Assembly: GCA_950022295.1 (NCBI GenBank)
Contig: OX465598.1
Coordinates: 189,405,501-189,469,500, forward strand
DNA from: Bromus sterilis
Lineage: Eukaryota; Streptophyta; Magnoliopsida; Poales; Poaceae
Reading direction: 5' to 3'
DNA: 64,000 nucleotides
Each line of letters begins with the position of its first letter. Position 1 is the first letter of the stretch. Below, in pieces: positions 1 to 10,532 of this stretch. The notes under the pieces were generated by a model. It was not told where the DNA came from and made no database searches. It saw only the letters and a program-made list of their open reading frames with translations. The position numbers and the translations under genes were made by a program.

Positions 1-1010
1 ATACTATTGTCTCGGATCGTGATACTAAGTTTCTTAGCCATTTTTGGAGATGCTTATGGGCTAAGTTGGGGACTAAACTACTTTTTAGTACTACATGTCA
101 TCCCCAAACTGATGGACAAACTGAAGTGGTCAATAGGACATTGTCTACTATGCTTAGGGCTGTTTTAAAAAGTAACTTGAAACTGTGGGAAGAATGTTTA
201 CCTCATATTGAATTTGCTTATAATCGTTCAGTGCATTCTACCACTAAAATGTGCCCTTTTGAGATTGTTTATGGTTTTCTACCTCGTGCACCTATTGATT
301 TGCTGCCTCTTCCATCTTCGGAGAAGGTGAATTTTGATGCTAAGCAACGTGCTGAATTGATATTAAAAATGCATGAGTTAACTAAAGAAAACATTGAGCG
401 CATGAATGCTAGATACAAGCTTGCTGGTGATAGGGGTCGAAAGCATGTTGTTTTTGAACCAGGAGATCTTGTTTGGTTACATCTACGAAAAGATAGGTTT
501 CCTGATTTGCGCAAGTCTAAGTTAATGCCACGAGCTGATGGTCCCTTTAAGGTTTTACAGAAAATTAATGATAATGCATATAAACTTGAGCTACCTGCAG
601 ATTTTGGGGTTAGTCCCACATTTAACATTGCAGATTTGAAACCTTATTTGGGAGAAGATGATGAGCTTTCGTCGAGGACGACTTCAATTCAAGAAGGGGA
701 GGATGATGAGGACATCCCTACTAATGTTACACCCATACCCTCACCAACTACACATACTGGACCAGTTACTAGAGCACGTGCACGTCAACTAAATTATCAG
801 GTACTTTCGTTTCTTGCGAATCCTTCTATTGTTCATGAACATATGATGCTGCCTAAATTAGATACTTTTGTTTTGCTTATGAATGAAGGACCTAGCATGG
901 ACAAGAAGGATGGTCATTGGAGCGGGATCAAGAATGGAGAAGAAGGTGCGCGCAGGGGAAAGTACAGTGGAGCTTCCAGTGGGGATTTTCGCACGTTGAA
1001 GCCACCATAA
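1..1010 (+). CDS. CRM-like polyprotein, integrase C-terminal part (5' end outside window)
   Basis: The frame is open from codon 3-5 to the TAA at 1008-1010. It corresponds to the last 330 or so residues of the polyprotein at 10533-15632. Visible parts are the middle of the integrase core (VSDRDTKFLSHFW at the very start, with the second catalytic Asp), the third catalytic residue in GQTEVVNRTL, and the GPY/F-type region (GDLVWLHLRKDRF ... RADGPFKVL). The tail contains TGPVTRARARQLNYQVLSF and GPSMDKKDGHW and ends in KPP. About the last 100 residues are encoded inside the 3' LTR. There is no stop or frameshift in the visible part. Integrase joins the cDNA to host DNA; the tail corresponds to where CRM elements carry their CR targeting motif (family knowledge, not tested here). 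Confidence 0.85.
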   Translation, partial: TIVSDRDTKFLSHFWRCLWAKLGTKLLFSTTCHPQTDGQTEVVNRTLSTMLRAVLKSNLKLWEECLPHIEFAYNRSVHSTTKMCPFEIVYGFLPRAPIDLLPLPSSEKVNFDAKQRAELILKMHELTKENIERMNARYKLAGDRGRKHVVFEPGDLVWLHLRKDRFPDLRKSKLMPRADGPFKVLQKINDNAYKLELPADFGVSPTFNIADLKPYLGEDDELSSRTTSIQEGEDDEDIPTNVTPIPSPTTHTGPVTRARARQLNYQVLSFLANPSIVHEHMMLPKLDTFVLLMNEGPSMDKKDGHWSGIKNGEEGARRGKYSGASSGDFRTLKPP

Positions 1011-1620
1011 GGCATGCATGAAGGCTTGGAGGGAATACACGAGATGCCACTTCATTATTTTCGTCCAAGAGCAATTATAGGTGCTGCGTCACCTTAATAT
1101 TGGGCTGGGCCCATGTAATTTCGAAATACCACATTATAGGCTGTTTTTAGAGTCCGTATGTGTGGGGAAACCGAGTTAGGGTTGTTTTCGGACCCCACCT
1201 CCAAGGGGTCACGAAAATCCCCTCTGTTCCCCCATATATACAGCCCTTAGGGCGTCGTTTAGACTTGGGTTTTAATTAGATTTAAGTTAGCCATAGCTGC
1301 AACTTCGAGTTCTTCGTTTGTGTCGTCCGACCAGGCCAAGACCGCATTGGAACCCCAACTTCTGTTAATCTTTCATCTTATATTCGCAATATCCAGATTG
1401 CAATTCTTAGTTCTTGCTTGTTCTTCGATTGCTTGCAGGAATTGACCTTCGTGGTCAGGTTGATCGTGCATCCGCGGGATCAATAACCTCTCGGAGTTGG
1501 TTTAGCGATTGCTAAGGCGCAACGTCTTCGCACGTTCGTAGTCGGGTCGTGAAAGTCTACTCCACCAAAAATCGATCTCCATCCTCTCATCGAAACATCG
1601 GGACACCTTCGCCTCTATCA
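704..1620 (+). repeat. 3' LTR of the truncated CRM-like element (917 bp)
   Basis: It starts TGATGAGGACATCCC immediately after the polypurine tract AAGGGGAGGA (694-703) and ends CTCTATCA at 1620. A TATA-like stretch (CCATATATACAG) lies near 1233. It aligns along its full length with the LTRs at 8503-9418 and 15326-16241. Confidence 0.9.
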
Positions 1621-2171
1621 CGAAGGACCCACGGGAAGACGAGCCGCGGCGGCATGGGAGGCCGTGGGCCAATGCCGCCGGCCAGGATCCGCAACTCCCT
1701 TTGCGAGCGCATCGACTTAGAGTTCGGCGTCGAATTGACCTCGTCTTCTTGCAGGTGGCTTCCTCTCCCCAAGGTGTTCCGCGACGCAGTACGGGACGCC
1801 GAGCCCCTGCATTTACGCTTGCAGGTGGACGGATGCCCACAAGTTCCGGTGAAGGTGGAAAATAACCGGGGGTCCACGGGAGATCTTTTTTGTTGCACGG
1901 GTGGAAGGTGCTCGCCTGCGGGCGCAAGCTGGAGTTCGACGACTTCATTTTGTTCCGCTACGACGGCGATGAACTCTTGACGCTAAAGTGCTTCGACATG
2001 CACGGCGGGTGGAAGGAATGCTGCCCGGAAAGCTCCAGCAGCGGCGCGACCTCATCCGGGAACGAAGGTGATGACGCCTCTTCCAAGCAGTGCAAGGCGG
2101 AGGACAGCTCCAGCAGCGACAGCGGTGAGAAGGTCCTAGAGGATATCAAGCTGGTGGTCCAGCTTGACTGA
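1621..2171 (+). pseudogene. B3-domain-like protein, antisense gene of the minus-strand Gypsy element, truncated and frameshifted
   Basis: The reading starts in one frame (Arg/Gly-rich GGMGGRGPMPPARI, then LPLPKVFRDAV and LHLRLQVDGCP). It shifts at a run of T near 1887-1893 into a second frame (LLHGWKVLACGRKLEFDD, then FILFRYDGDELL). The order LP..F, then a basic L+.G segment, then GWK...L..DD.ILF.YDG is that of a plant B3 DNA-binding domain. The tail is Ser/Glu-rich and acidic. The N-terminus was removed by the CRM-like insertion at 1620. The same architecture occurs intact at 61819-62412. The frame lies on the strand opposite to the integrase at 2652-4505 and tail-to-tail with it, so I read it as an antisense gene in the 3' region of that retrotransposon. 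A captured or neighbouring host B3 gene is the alternative. Confidence 0.65.
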
Positions 2172-2651
2172 AGGCATCGCCCGATATTTTCCTACTCTTC
2201 CTTCTTCTTTTCCTTCTTCTCTTCCTTCTTTTGCTTGTAATGAACCCGGAAAGCCAAGAGGCTCCGTTTTGTGAACCGTTCTCGAGTAAACGAGGTTGGC
2301 TGCTTATTGTATGAACCGTTCTTGAGAAAACGAGGTTGGATGCTTGTTTTACTTGGGCGTCTTTTTCCTGCAAAAAATGTCTCACCACGAGGGCGGAGAC
2401 AAGAGAGAAACATGCGTCATATACTACCCGCCGCCATGCGAGCTACATGGAAGATCTTAGTCCGACAGGATTTAGTTTTCCAGTTAGGTAACTTTCGAAA
2501 AGCACGCCGGAGGGTAGGGTTAGCCTGTGCACCGTAAAGGTAAAACGTGCTAACACACACCGATTTAGCACGTGCGGATTTTTTTTGGTTGCACCCATAA
2601 ACATGGATCCGGAGATCATAGCTTACAAATGTGGCGCGGCCGGGAAACTGG
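2172..2651. other. Non-coding stretch between the ends of two convergent reading frames, with a 40-bp duplication
   Basis: A pyrimidine-rich tract (about 2190-2235) follows the B3-like stop codon. Two copies of a 40-bp unit beginning TGAACCGTTCT lie at 2272-2311 and 2312-2351. No further coding signal was seen. It corresponds in place to the array-rich region right of 62413. Confidence 0.6.
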
Positions 2652-4505
2652 TCATCTGGCAACTTTATACCCTAACAGATAGAACTTAAGGAGATGGTAC
2701 TTCCGGAGGTGCATGATGTTCCACGAGTTTCTCACGGGGACTCCATCCTCGGTCTCCAAGCGTAGGGATCCGGGCCGTGTGACTTGGACTACCCAATAAG
2801 GGCCTTCAAACTTTGGAGACAGCTTGTTTAGACCCCTCCCGGACTGTAGCCGACGGAGGACAAGGTCGCCTTCCTCAAGTTCTCGGGAGCGGACGTTGCG
2901 GCTGTGATAGAGGTCTAGTCCTTGCTGGTACCGCGCAACGCGTGTAGCAGGACGAGTACGTACTTCCTCGGCAATGACGACATCTCCTTGTCAGAATTGC
3001 TGCTGTTCGGCCTCATCGAAGGCGCGAACTCGGGGAGATCCGTATCTGAGTTCTGTGGGGAGCACCGCCTCCGCTCCATAAACGAGAGCGAAGGGCGTCT
3101 CATTTGTGGCTTGGTTAGGTGTGGTCTGGATTGACCATAGAACAGCTGGGAGCTCATCCACCCACCGCTTTCCACACTTCTCGAGCGGCTGGAAAGTACG
3201 GGTCCGAAGACCTCAGATTACTTCTGAATTGGTTCTCTCTTCCTGGCCGTTGCTCCTCGCGTGAGCTACTGAAGCGAAACACACCGCGGTGCCCATTTTC
3301 TCGCAGTACTTGAGGAAGGCCTGGCTTGTGAACTGGGTACCGTTGTCCGTGATAATCCGGTTAGGGACTCCGAAATGGCACACCAAGCTTCTGATGAACT
3401 TGATGGCGGACTGCACCGTGACCTTGCGGACTGGTTCCACTTCTGGCCACTTGGTGAACTTGTCGATGGCGACGTAGAGGAATTCATAGCTCCCGGTAGC
3501 ATGGGGGAATGGGCCCAGGATATCCAATCCCTAGACCGCAAAGGGCCATGATAGAGGGATGGTCTGGAGTGCTTGTGCCGGTTGATGAACGGCCTTGTCG
3601 TGGAATTGGCAGGCGTCGCAGGTGTTGACAAGCTCCGTGACGTCGCTCAAGGCAGTGGGCCCGTAGAACCCTTGCTGGAAATCCTTGCCAACCAACGCCT
3701 GAGAGGCAATGTGGGTGCCGCATGTTCCTTCGTGGATGTCTTGGAGTAGGTCGTTGCCTTGATCTGTGGGGATGCACAGTAGCTTCATGACGTTAGTCCG
3801 CCTGCGGTAAAGGGCTCCATCGAGTACGAGATACATCGATGACTGGCGAGAAATCCTCTCGGCATCCTTTCGGCTACTCGGCAGCTCTTCGTTCTTCAGA
3901 TAGTCTAGGATCTCAGCGCCCCAACCCAGGGGTGCATGGCCGACAGTGAGAACCTGGTGCTTGCTGGGGATGAATGAGGGCAGCTCTCTGGGAAACTGCC
4001 CCTTGGTCTCAATCTTCCCCTTCTTGATCTTTGGCTGCATGGGGTCGACTGAGGGTTTGAGTAAACGCTCGACGAACACTCCTGGCGGCACCTCCTTCCG
4101 GGCAGCGATTTTAGATAGCTCGTCTGCAACGCTGTTCTGGGACCTCGGGATATGTTCCATCCCTAGGCCATGGAAGTATTTCTCGAGTTTGCGGACTTCA
4201 TCGACGTATGCCTGCATCTGAGGGCACCCGTAATCGTCCTTGACTTGCTTGACCACAAGTTGGGAGACGCCTCTGACTATGAGTCTTTTAATTCCGAGAC
4301 CCATGGCGGCTCTCAGACCGGCGAGCAGCCCTTCGTACTCTGCTGTGTTGTTGGTGGAGGCCTCTCCCTCAAACAACATCTACACAACATATTTCATAAC
4401 CTCTCTAGTGGGGCAAACCAGGACGGCGTCGGCCCCGGCCCCCTGCAAAGAGAAGGATCCGTCAAATTACAGGGTCCGCTCATTGTTGTCTTCAACGCCG
4501 GGAAG
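2652..4505 (-). pseudogene. Gypsy polyprotein part: RNase H and integrase (minus-strand host element)
   Basis: Minus-strand frames show an RNase H-type segment (TAEYEGLLAGLRAA, then HIPRSQNSVADELSK). An integrase follows: the zinc-binding HHCC region ends near CDACQFHDKA, and the catalytic core shows DILGP, ITDNGTQFTSQAF and a Glu in GQEERTNSEVI. The C-terminal region holds SWNIMHLRKYH before a stop at 2652-2654. Stops and shifts interrupt it: a stop between 3531 and 3527, another at about 3213, and later ones. It is therefore dead. At 4505 it is cut by the Tat-like element and resumes at 49913. Confidence 0.85.
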
Positions 4506-5121
4506 TGTCGTGGTAATACTAAAGGCATACCCCTAGGCAAGGGAAACAAAGAGATACCCTTAAGCCCTTGGTTTCCCAAACACACCCAACAAAATAAGAT
4601 CAGTAAAAACTTGGAGCATCAACGATCTCCGAGTAACAGGTTACTCGGAGATCAGAAACCACTTCCGAGTACGCAGCTACTCGGAAGTCCAGCAAGATCC
4701 GAGTAGATCGACACTCGGAAGAGATCAGCGAGCCATTCCTTACTCGGATGACAGGAACACAACGGACAGGAAGCATTAAAGACTGCAGGCGTTTCTCCTC
4801 CTTTATTAGTAGTAATGGGCAGACCGTTTTCTGTATTTAGTACGCATTTAATCCTGTAATCAAGACCTGTTTAAGACCAAGGCATTAAGGGGCAGGGGCG
4901 CACTCTATATAAGCCCCCCATCCTTCGGTTTGGGCACGCGCAACTCTAATCCTCATACTCTTGAGCAAGAACACCCCAGTCAGCCTGGGACAGGATTAAG
5001 GTTTTTATCTCTAAGGAGAGGCCTAACCTGTATAATTTTCCCTGCGTCAACCACTCTACGTACAGATTCATTTAGATCCTTTCATACCCCTATATCTATT
5101 GTCAGGATTATATCCCCAGCA
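4506..5121 (+). repeat. 5' LTR of the Tat-like element (616 bp)
   Basis: It starts TGTCGTGGTAATAC and ends ATATCCCCAGCA. A TATA box (TATATAAG, 4906-4913) lies in CACTCTATATAAGCCCC. The 3' LTR partner is at 27562-28176. Confidence 0.93.
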
Positions 5122-5141
5122 GTTGGTGCCCACCGTGGGGC
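5122..5141 (+). other. Primer-binding site of the Tat-like element
   Basis: After the spacer GT comes TGGTGCCCACCGTGGGG, the usual tRNA-complementary start in plant Tat/Athila elements (commonly TGGCGCCCACCG...). It primes minus-strand cDNA synthesis. Confidence 0.8.
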
Positions 5142-5164
5142 TGAGTTGATCAGCAATCGTAGAG

Positions 5165-5904
5165 ATGGCGTTTTCCTCATCCTCTTCGTCGGTTCACGGC
5201 CCCGAGCTCATCGTCGGAGAGGTTTTACATTTCGGATCGTTGGCTTTCGTAGGTGACGATTCCGCCTGGTTGGTGGATTCTCCGCTCCAGGCACAATTGC
5301 TGCCTTCAAGAGGCAGCGTCCACTTCCGAGCTGACGAGTCGGGGGCCCTGCGCCTCCAATTGTCGGCCCATCGTCAAGCACCCGCGCCGTTATCTGTCCG
5401 CCATAAGAAGAAGCGCTCGGGCCGCCCGCGCGCTCATCATCGTGGGAAATCGGTCAAGATTCAGCAGGTGGCAGTCATCGACTCGGTGGAGTCGGCCCAG
5501 AAGGCCCTGGATGAAATGATCGCAAGAGAGGGCTCCACAACATCTCTCTTGCCTCTGTTCGACTCGGTCGAAGAAAAAGGCATGGCGGCATCTGAACTCG
5601 AGTCGGGCGCCGAGCAAGAAAGCAGCAGCAACGCCCCAATCGCTGTTGCGGAAGTGTGCATGGCCGATACTCCACCCTCTCAGCCATCGCCAGCTCGGGA
5701 TAATCACGCCCGAGACGAAGCTAACAGTCCATCCAGGGCTGGCACTCGGGAGCCGGCCCGACGTGTATCCGCTTTCCGAAGGTTAGAGCTCGGAGAACCA
5801 AGCCGACAACCTCGCCCCCTTACTCGGGAGTAGCGGGAAGAAGCAGAAGCGGCTGCTAAACACCCCCACTGACACAAGCACTCCAGAAGGGCGAGGCCTG
5901 GAGG
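5165..5904 (+). pseudogene. Tat-like element, N-terminal gag-region frame
   Basis: An ATG at 5165 opens a 222-residue frame that begins MAFSSSSSSVHGPELI and ends at a TAG (5831-5833). The coding sense continues past the stop (TPEGRGLEA...) to the CACTA insertion at 5905 and resumes at 7708. It is basic in the middle (RHKKKRSGRPRAHHRGK) and otherwise low in recognisable domains. N-terminal gag extensions of this sort are usual in Tat elements. The domain proper lies downstream, at 8400-8502 and 16247 onward. Confidence 0.7.
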
Positions 5905-7707
5905 CACTACTGGAAAAAAGGTCTTTAATGGCGCACCTATTTTGGCTACTAATGGCGCACATTAGGTGCGCCATTACTAGCTTTTAGTAATGGCGCACAT
6001 TTTATGCGCCATTACTATCCCAGATAGTAATGGCGCACCTATGCCCAGAAGTAATGGCGCACCTATAGAAATGCTCCATTACTAACAATTTTTTTTCAAT
6101 TTTTTTTGATATTTTTTCAAATTCTTTTGTAAATTTGATTTTTTCTTCAATTTTTTTCTTAATCTACGTTCAATATGTTTAATCTCAGGTCACATATACT
6201 TAATCCCAAGTCAAATGGCGCTCCGTGGTCAAACTTCCCAAACGGTCACCCATCCTCACACTACTCCAGCCCCAGCACGCTTAACTTCTCAGTTCTATCC
6301 AATCCCAACACCAGCTCACTTAACACGCACTTGTTGATATATGTATCATAACAATCTTATTAAACCTTGTTGATGTCCAAAATTTGAAATAATTTTTTTT
6401 TCAAATTTTTTGAAAAAGAATATATTTTTTGAAAACTTTCAAAAAAATGAAAAATAATCAAAACTTTTGATAAAATTTAAAAGTCAAAAAAGTTAAAAAA
6501 ATTCAAAAGAAAATCGCGCCTACAAAATTCAAAATAATTCACGCCTTCAAATTTATTTATTTTTGAATTCTTTTCCCGCCTTCAAAATTCTAAAAAATTC
6601 TAAAAAAGTTACTAATTTTATTTACTAATTTGTTTTATTATTTTTATTTTATTTTCCCGCCTTCAAAATAAAAAAAAACTTAGTAATGGCGCACTATTCG
6701 TAAGGTGCGCCATTACTAATTTTTTTTTTCATTTTCCCGCCTTCAAAATTAAAAAATAAATAAAAAAAAGTTAGTAATGGCGCACCTATGCAAAGTGCGC
6801 CATTACTAACTTTTTTATTATTTTTATTTTTTAATTTTTTATTTTCCCGCCTTCAAAAGTCAATTTTTTTAAAAAGTTAGTAATGGCGCATCTATACAAA
6901 GTGCGCCATTACTAACTTTTTTTATTTTTTCGAATTTTTTAATTTTTCCGCCTTCAAAATTCAAAAAAAATAAAAAAAAGTTTGTAATGGCGCACCTATG
7001 CAAAGTGCGCCATTACTAACTTTTTTTTATTTTTTTTATTTGCCCGCCTTCAAAATTCAAATTTTTTTAAAAAAAGTTAGTAATGGCGCACCTATACAAA
7101 GTGCGCCATTACTAACTTTTTTTATTTTATCGAATTTTTAATTTTTTAATTTTCCTGCCTTCAAAATTCAAAAAAAAAGTTAGTAATGGCGCACCTATGC
7201 AAAGTGCGCCATTACTAACTTTTAAAAAAAAATGTTAGTAATGGCGCACCTATACAAAGTGCGCCATTACTAAAAGTTTTTATTTTTTCGATTTTTTTAA
7301 TTTTTTAATTTTCCTGCCTTCAAAATTCAAAAAAAAGTTAGTAATGGCTTACTTTGTATAGGTGCGCCATTAGTAAACCAACTTACTAATGGCGCACCTA
7401 TACAAAATGCGCCATTACTCTGTCCAGGAATGGGTCAAACCTTGGTCAAACATAGTAATGGCGCACTTTTCACCAGGTGCGCCATTACTACCCCAACTTA
7501 CTAATGGCGCACCTGTAAAAAGTGCGTCATTACTATGTTTAGGAATGGGTCAAATCTTGGTCAAACATAGTAACGACGCACTTTTCACCTGGTGCGCCAC
7601 TGCTATTTATGTTACTAATGGCGCACTGTGTAATGGTGCGCCATTACTACCACATGTATAGTGCGCCATTAGTGTCCATATTATCTATAGCCATTTTTCC
7701 AGTAGTG
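5905..7707. mobile_element. Nonautonomous CACTA-type DNA transposon (1803 bp) with GGCGCACC hairpin arrays
   Basis: Terminal inverted repeats begin CACTACTGGAAAAA on both ends (5905 onward, and the reverse complement ending at 7707). The flanks AGG/AGG (5902-5904, 7708-7710) are the 3-bp target duplication typical of CACTA elements. Removing the element and one AGG restores the gag reading across the site. The interior carries many copies of TAATGGCGCACC facing its reverse complement, with AT-rich spacers containing CCCGCCTTCAAAA. It has no transposase frame; the small frame at 7389-7661 is repeat sequence. It would need a related CACTA transposase in trans. Confidence 0.92.
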
Positions 7708-8502
7708 AGGCAGCCAGATTAACTAACTTGGCTGAGCGAGAGCGCCTGGCCGAGCTAGAAAACACCTTGGAGCGCCAAGCTCAGGAGGTAGCTCGGCTCA
7801 GGAAAAGCAGAACAAGCCGACAACTGCGGGGCCCAGACCGGGAACCTTTCCGGGCTATGGGTACCCCAGTAGAAAACCTCATAGCGGCTACTCGGATTTC
7901 AAATTCTCTGCAGCCCAGTGGATCGGCAGCAGAGGAAATTCAGCACCTGGCATTTTTTGCTGCAAACTGCGGTGGATCAAAATGCTGCTGTCAGTCAATC
8001 ACAGCAGCGCATTCCCATGTTCCCCCTGCAAGAACGCCACTGTCAGTGCACACGCCCTATGGAGAAGCAAGGAGAAACAAGAACAATTCGCCTCGGCGCA
8101 GAGATGAGCCCCGAGGAGATCGCTACCAAGAATAGTATCGGCATGAAGATCATAGGAGGGCAGAAGCTCGCGGGAGGGGTCGGCCCGCACCGCGAAGAGA
8201 AGAGTTCCCTCGACACCGGGATGACCGTCATTTTGATGTGGAAGACGACGCCCGAAGCCACCTAGTACAAAGCTGAGTCAACCGAGCTAGATCACATCGC
8301 CAGGACCAAGCTCGACCCTCAATGGCCACCGGACCAGTTTGCTTCAGCGAAAGGATTAGGTCTACCCCTATTCCGCCCCACTTCAGGATAGCTCAAGGTG
8401 TGGATAAATACCGAGGTGATGCTAAACCTCAGACATGGTTAGACGATTACAGAATAGCCGTGCAAATCGGAGTGGGAGGAGACGAGATAGCCATGATGCA
8501 CC
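7708..8502 (+). pseudogene. Tat-like element, middle of gag, between two insertions
   Basis: After the CACTA element the frame reads LTNLAERERLAELENTL, a likely coiled coil, and later KPQTWLDDYRIAVQIG and GGDEIAMMHL. The latter is the start of the retrotransposon gag domain. Frame changes between about 7900 and 8320 mean it is not translatable as one piece. It is cut at 8502 by the CRM-like element, and the same domain resumes at 16247 with LPLMLEGSARAWLNQLLP. Confidence 0.75.
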
Positions 8503-9418
8503 TGATGAGGACATCTCTACTAATGTTACACCCACATCTTCACCAACTACACATACTGGACCAGTTACTAGAGCACGTGCACGTCAACTAAATTATCAGG
8601 TACTTTTGTTTCTTGCGAATCCTTCTAATGTTCATGAACATATGATGCTGCCTAAATTAGATACTTTTGTTTTTCTTATGAATGAAGGACCTAGCATGGA
8701 CAAGAAGGACGGTCATTGGAGCGGGATCAAGCATGGAGAAGAAGGTGCGCGCGCGGGAAAGAACAATGGATCTTCCAGTGGGGATTTTCGCACTTTGAAG
8801 CCACCATAAGGCATGCATGAAGGCTTGGACGAAATACACGAGATGCCACTTCATTATTTTCGTCCAAAGGCAATTATAGGTGCTGCGTCACCTTAATATT
8901 GGGCTGGGCCCATGTAATTTCGAAATATCACATTATAGGCTGTTTTTAGAGTCCGTATGTGTGGGGAAACCGAGTTAGGGTTGTTTTCGGACCCCACCTC
9001 CAAGGGGTCACGAAAATCCCCTCTGTTCCCCCATATATACAACCCTTAGGGCGTCGTTTAGACTTGGGTTTTAATTAGATTTAAGTTAGCCATAACTGCA
9101 ACTTCGAGTTCTTCGTTTGTGTCGTCCGACCAGGCCAAGACCGCATTGGAACCCCAACTTCTGTTAATCATTCATCTTATATTCGCAATATCCAGACGGC
9201 AATTCTTAGTTCTTGCTTGTTCTTCGATTGCTTGCAGGAATTGACCTTCGTGGTCAGGTTGATCGTGCATCCGCGGGATCAATAACCTCTCGGAGTTGGT
9301 TTAGCGATTGCTAAGGCGCAACGTCTTTCGCACGTTCGTAGTCGGGTCGTGAAAGTCTACTCCACCAAAATCGATCTCCATCATCTCATCGAAACATCGG
9401 GACACCTTCGCCCTATCA
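8503..9418 (+). repeat. 5' LTR of the CRM-like element
   Basis: It is 916 bp, TGATGAGG...CTATCA. It carries a TATA-like CCATATATACAA near 9033 and, because the gene overlaps the LTR, a copy of the last hundred codons of the polyprotein (8503-8809). That frame is not expected to be a separate gene. Confidence 0.93.
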
Positions 9419-10532
9419 AGTGGTATTTGATTTCCAGGTTGATCGGTGAGATTTACCAGTTTTTCGTAGTCTAGATTACTTCTGTTCTTCATACCTACAG
9501 TCCACGAAAAAGCCAAAAAAAAAAATTTAGGGTTAGATCATCACGTCCCAAAACAGTCCGAGCCTTTGTCCAGTTTTCTTTACAGTAGTTTGCATTGTTG
9601 AATTTGCGGTTGCATCGTTGTGTCGAGTTGCTGATCTTAGCGTCTAGTTACCTTAGAGTTTCGAGTTCTGATCACAGTTTGTCACGCCGCCGCCGCACAG
9701 TAGTACACCACCACGTTCCACCAATCCGAGTCCAGATACAAAACCACGTTCCGCCAAGCCGAGTCCATACACACCACCACAACCTACCGATCCGAGTTGA
9801 GTTCCATCATCGTTCGGTTTGTGATCTTTCCGTAGCCAGAAGAGTTGAGTTGATTAGAGTCGGATTTCACCAATCTTTCGTCGTACGTACAAGGGGGTGA
9901 TTTCCAAAAAAAATAAAAAATTTCGGCCAGTAATGGGGGGGAGTCTGGCACGCTTTCGAGAGCAGTTTTTAGGCCAAAAATTTCAGGGGTGAAAAAATTT
10001 CGTGCCCATACCTTCCTTAGGTCCAGAAACTCATTTTGAGACATTCGCTACCATAGTGATTTTTTCGCACTTTTTCAGCCACCGCAGTCCCGCATCGCAA
10101 AAAAAAGAAAAAAAAAGAGAAAAAAAATTCAGAGAGTGCTTCTCAGTTGTTTACGTGCCGCGTCGTGCTTTCGTTGGTGTTTTAGGCTCGCGTCTCTAGT
10201 ACGGTCTAGCCTAGGATCATCATAGTACCGACGTTGAGTGTTTATTCAGCTTTGCATCTCTGTTTTGATTACTGTTGATCTTTTTGCTACCATATTTGTC
10301 AAGCCTACCTACAGCTCCACATATATTCTACTTCGTGCGGTTGACACTTCCTAGCCATCGCTCTACCACATCTCTGAGAGTTTTGACCCGTTGGTTGTAC
10401 ATCACCACCTGCTGCTAGGTACGAATCGGTAAGAACGAAAGAAAAGCTTGACGGATTTGTGCTTTCCACCACCCCACATCCCATTAGTAGAAGTAGGATC
10501 ATATTCCTGTGTGTTTTCTATTTCTGCTAACC
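9419..10532 (+). other. 5' leader of the CRM-like element, with primer-binding site
   Basis: After the spacer AG, TGGTATTTGATTTCC (from 9421) occupies the primer-binding position. The relative at 53267 reads TGGTATCAGTTTTC, the initiator-tRNA-Met type, so this copy has decayed. The rest is a non-coding leader with A-rich tracts (9905-9920, 10098-10130). Nothing else was recognised. Confidence 0.75.

Larger units (their letters stand above)
1..1620 (+). mobile_element. 3' part of a CRM-like Ty3/Gypsy LTR retrotransposon, cut by the left window edge
   Basis: The sequence holds the end of the integrase, the polypurine tract and a full 3' LTR that match the complete element at 8503-16241 closely. 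The LTR ends at 1620 in CTCTATCA, and the next bases (CGAAG) are the candidate target duplication. Its partner would lie left of the window, so this cannot be confirmed. The element interrupts the N-terminal part of the B3-like reading frame that resumes at 1621. Assignment to the CRM lineage rests on the LTR start TGATGAGGACAT and on a polyprotein that runs into the LTR. This fits what I know of that lineage but was not checked against a database. Confidence 0.85.

Noticed and set aside
7389..7661. 90-codon frame inside the CACTA element
   Set aside because: It is made of the GGCGCACC repeats and has no protein-like features.
8503..8809. Frame in the 5' LTR of the CRM-like element (and the matching one at 52342-52648)
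   Set aside because: It is only the LTR copy of the polyprotein's C-terminal tail, not a separate gene.
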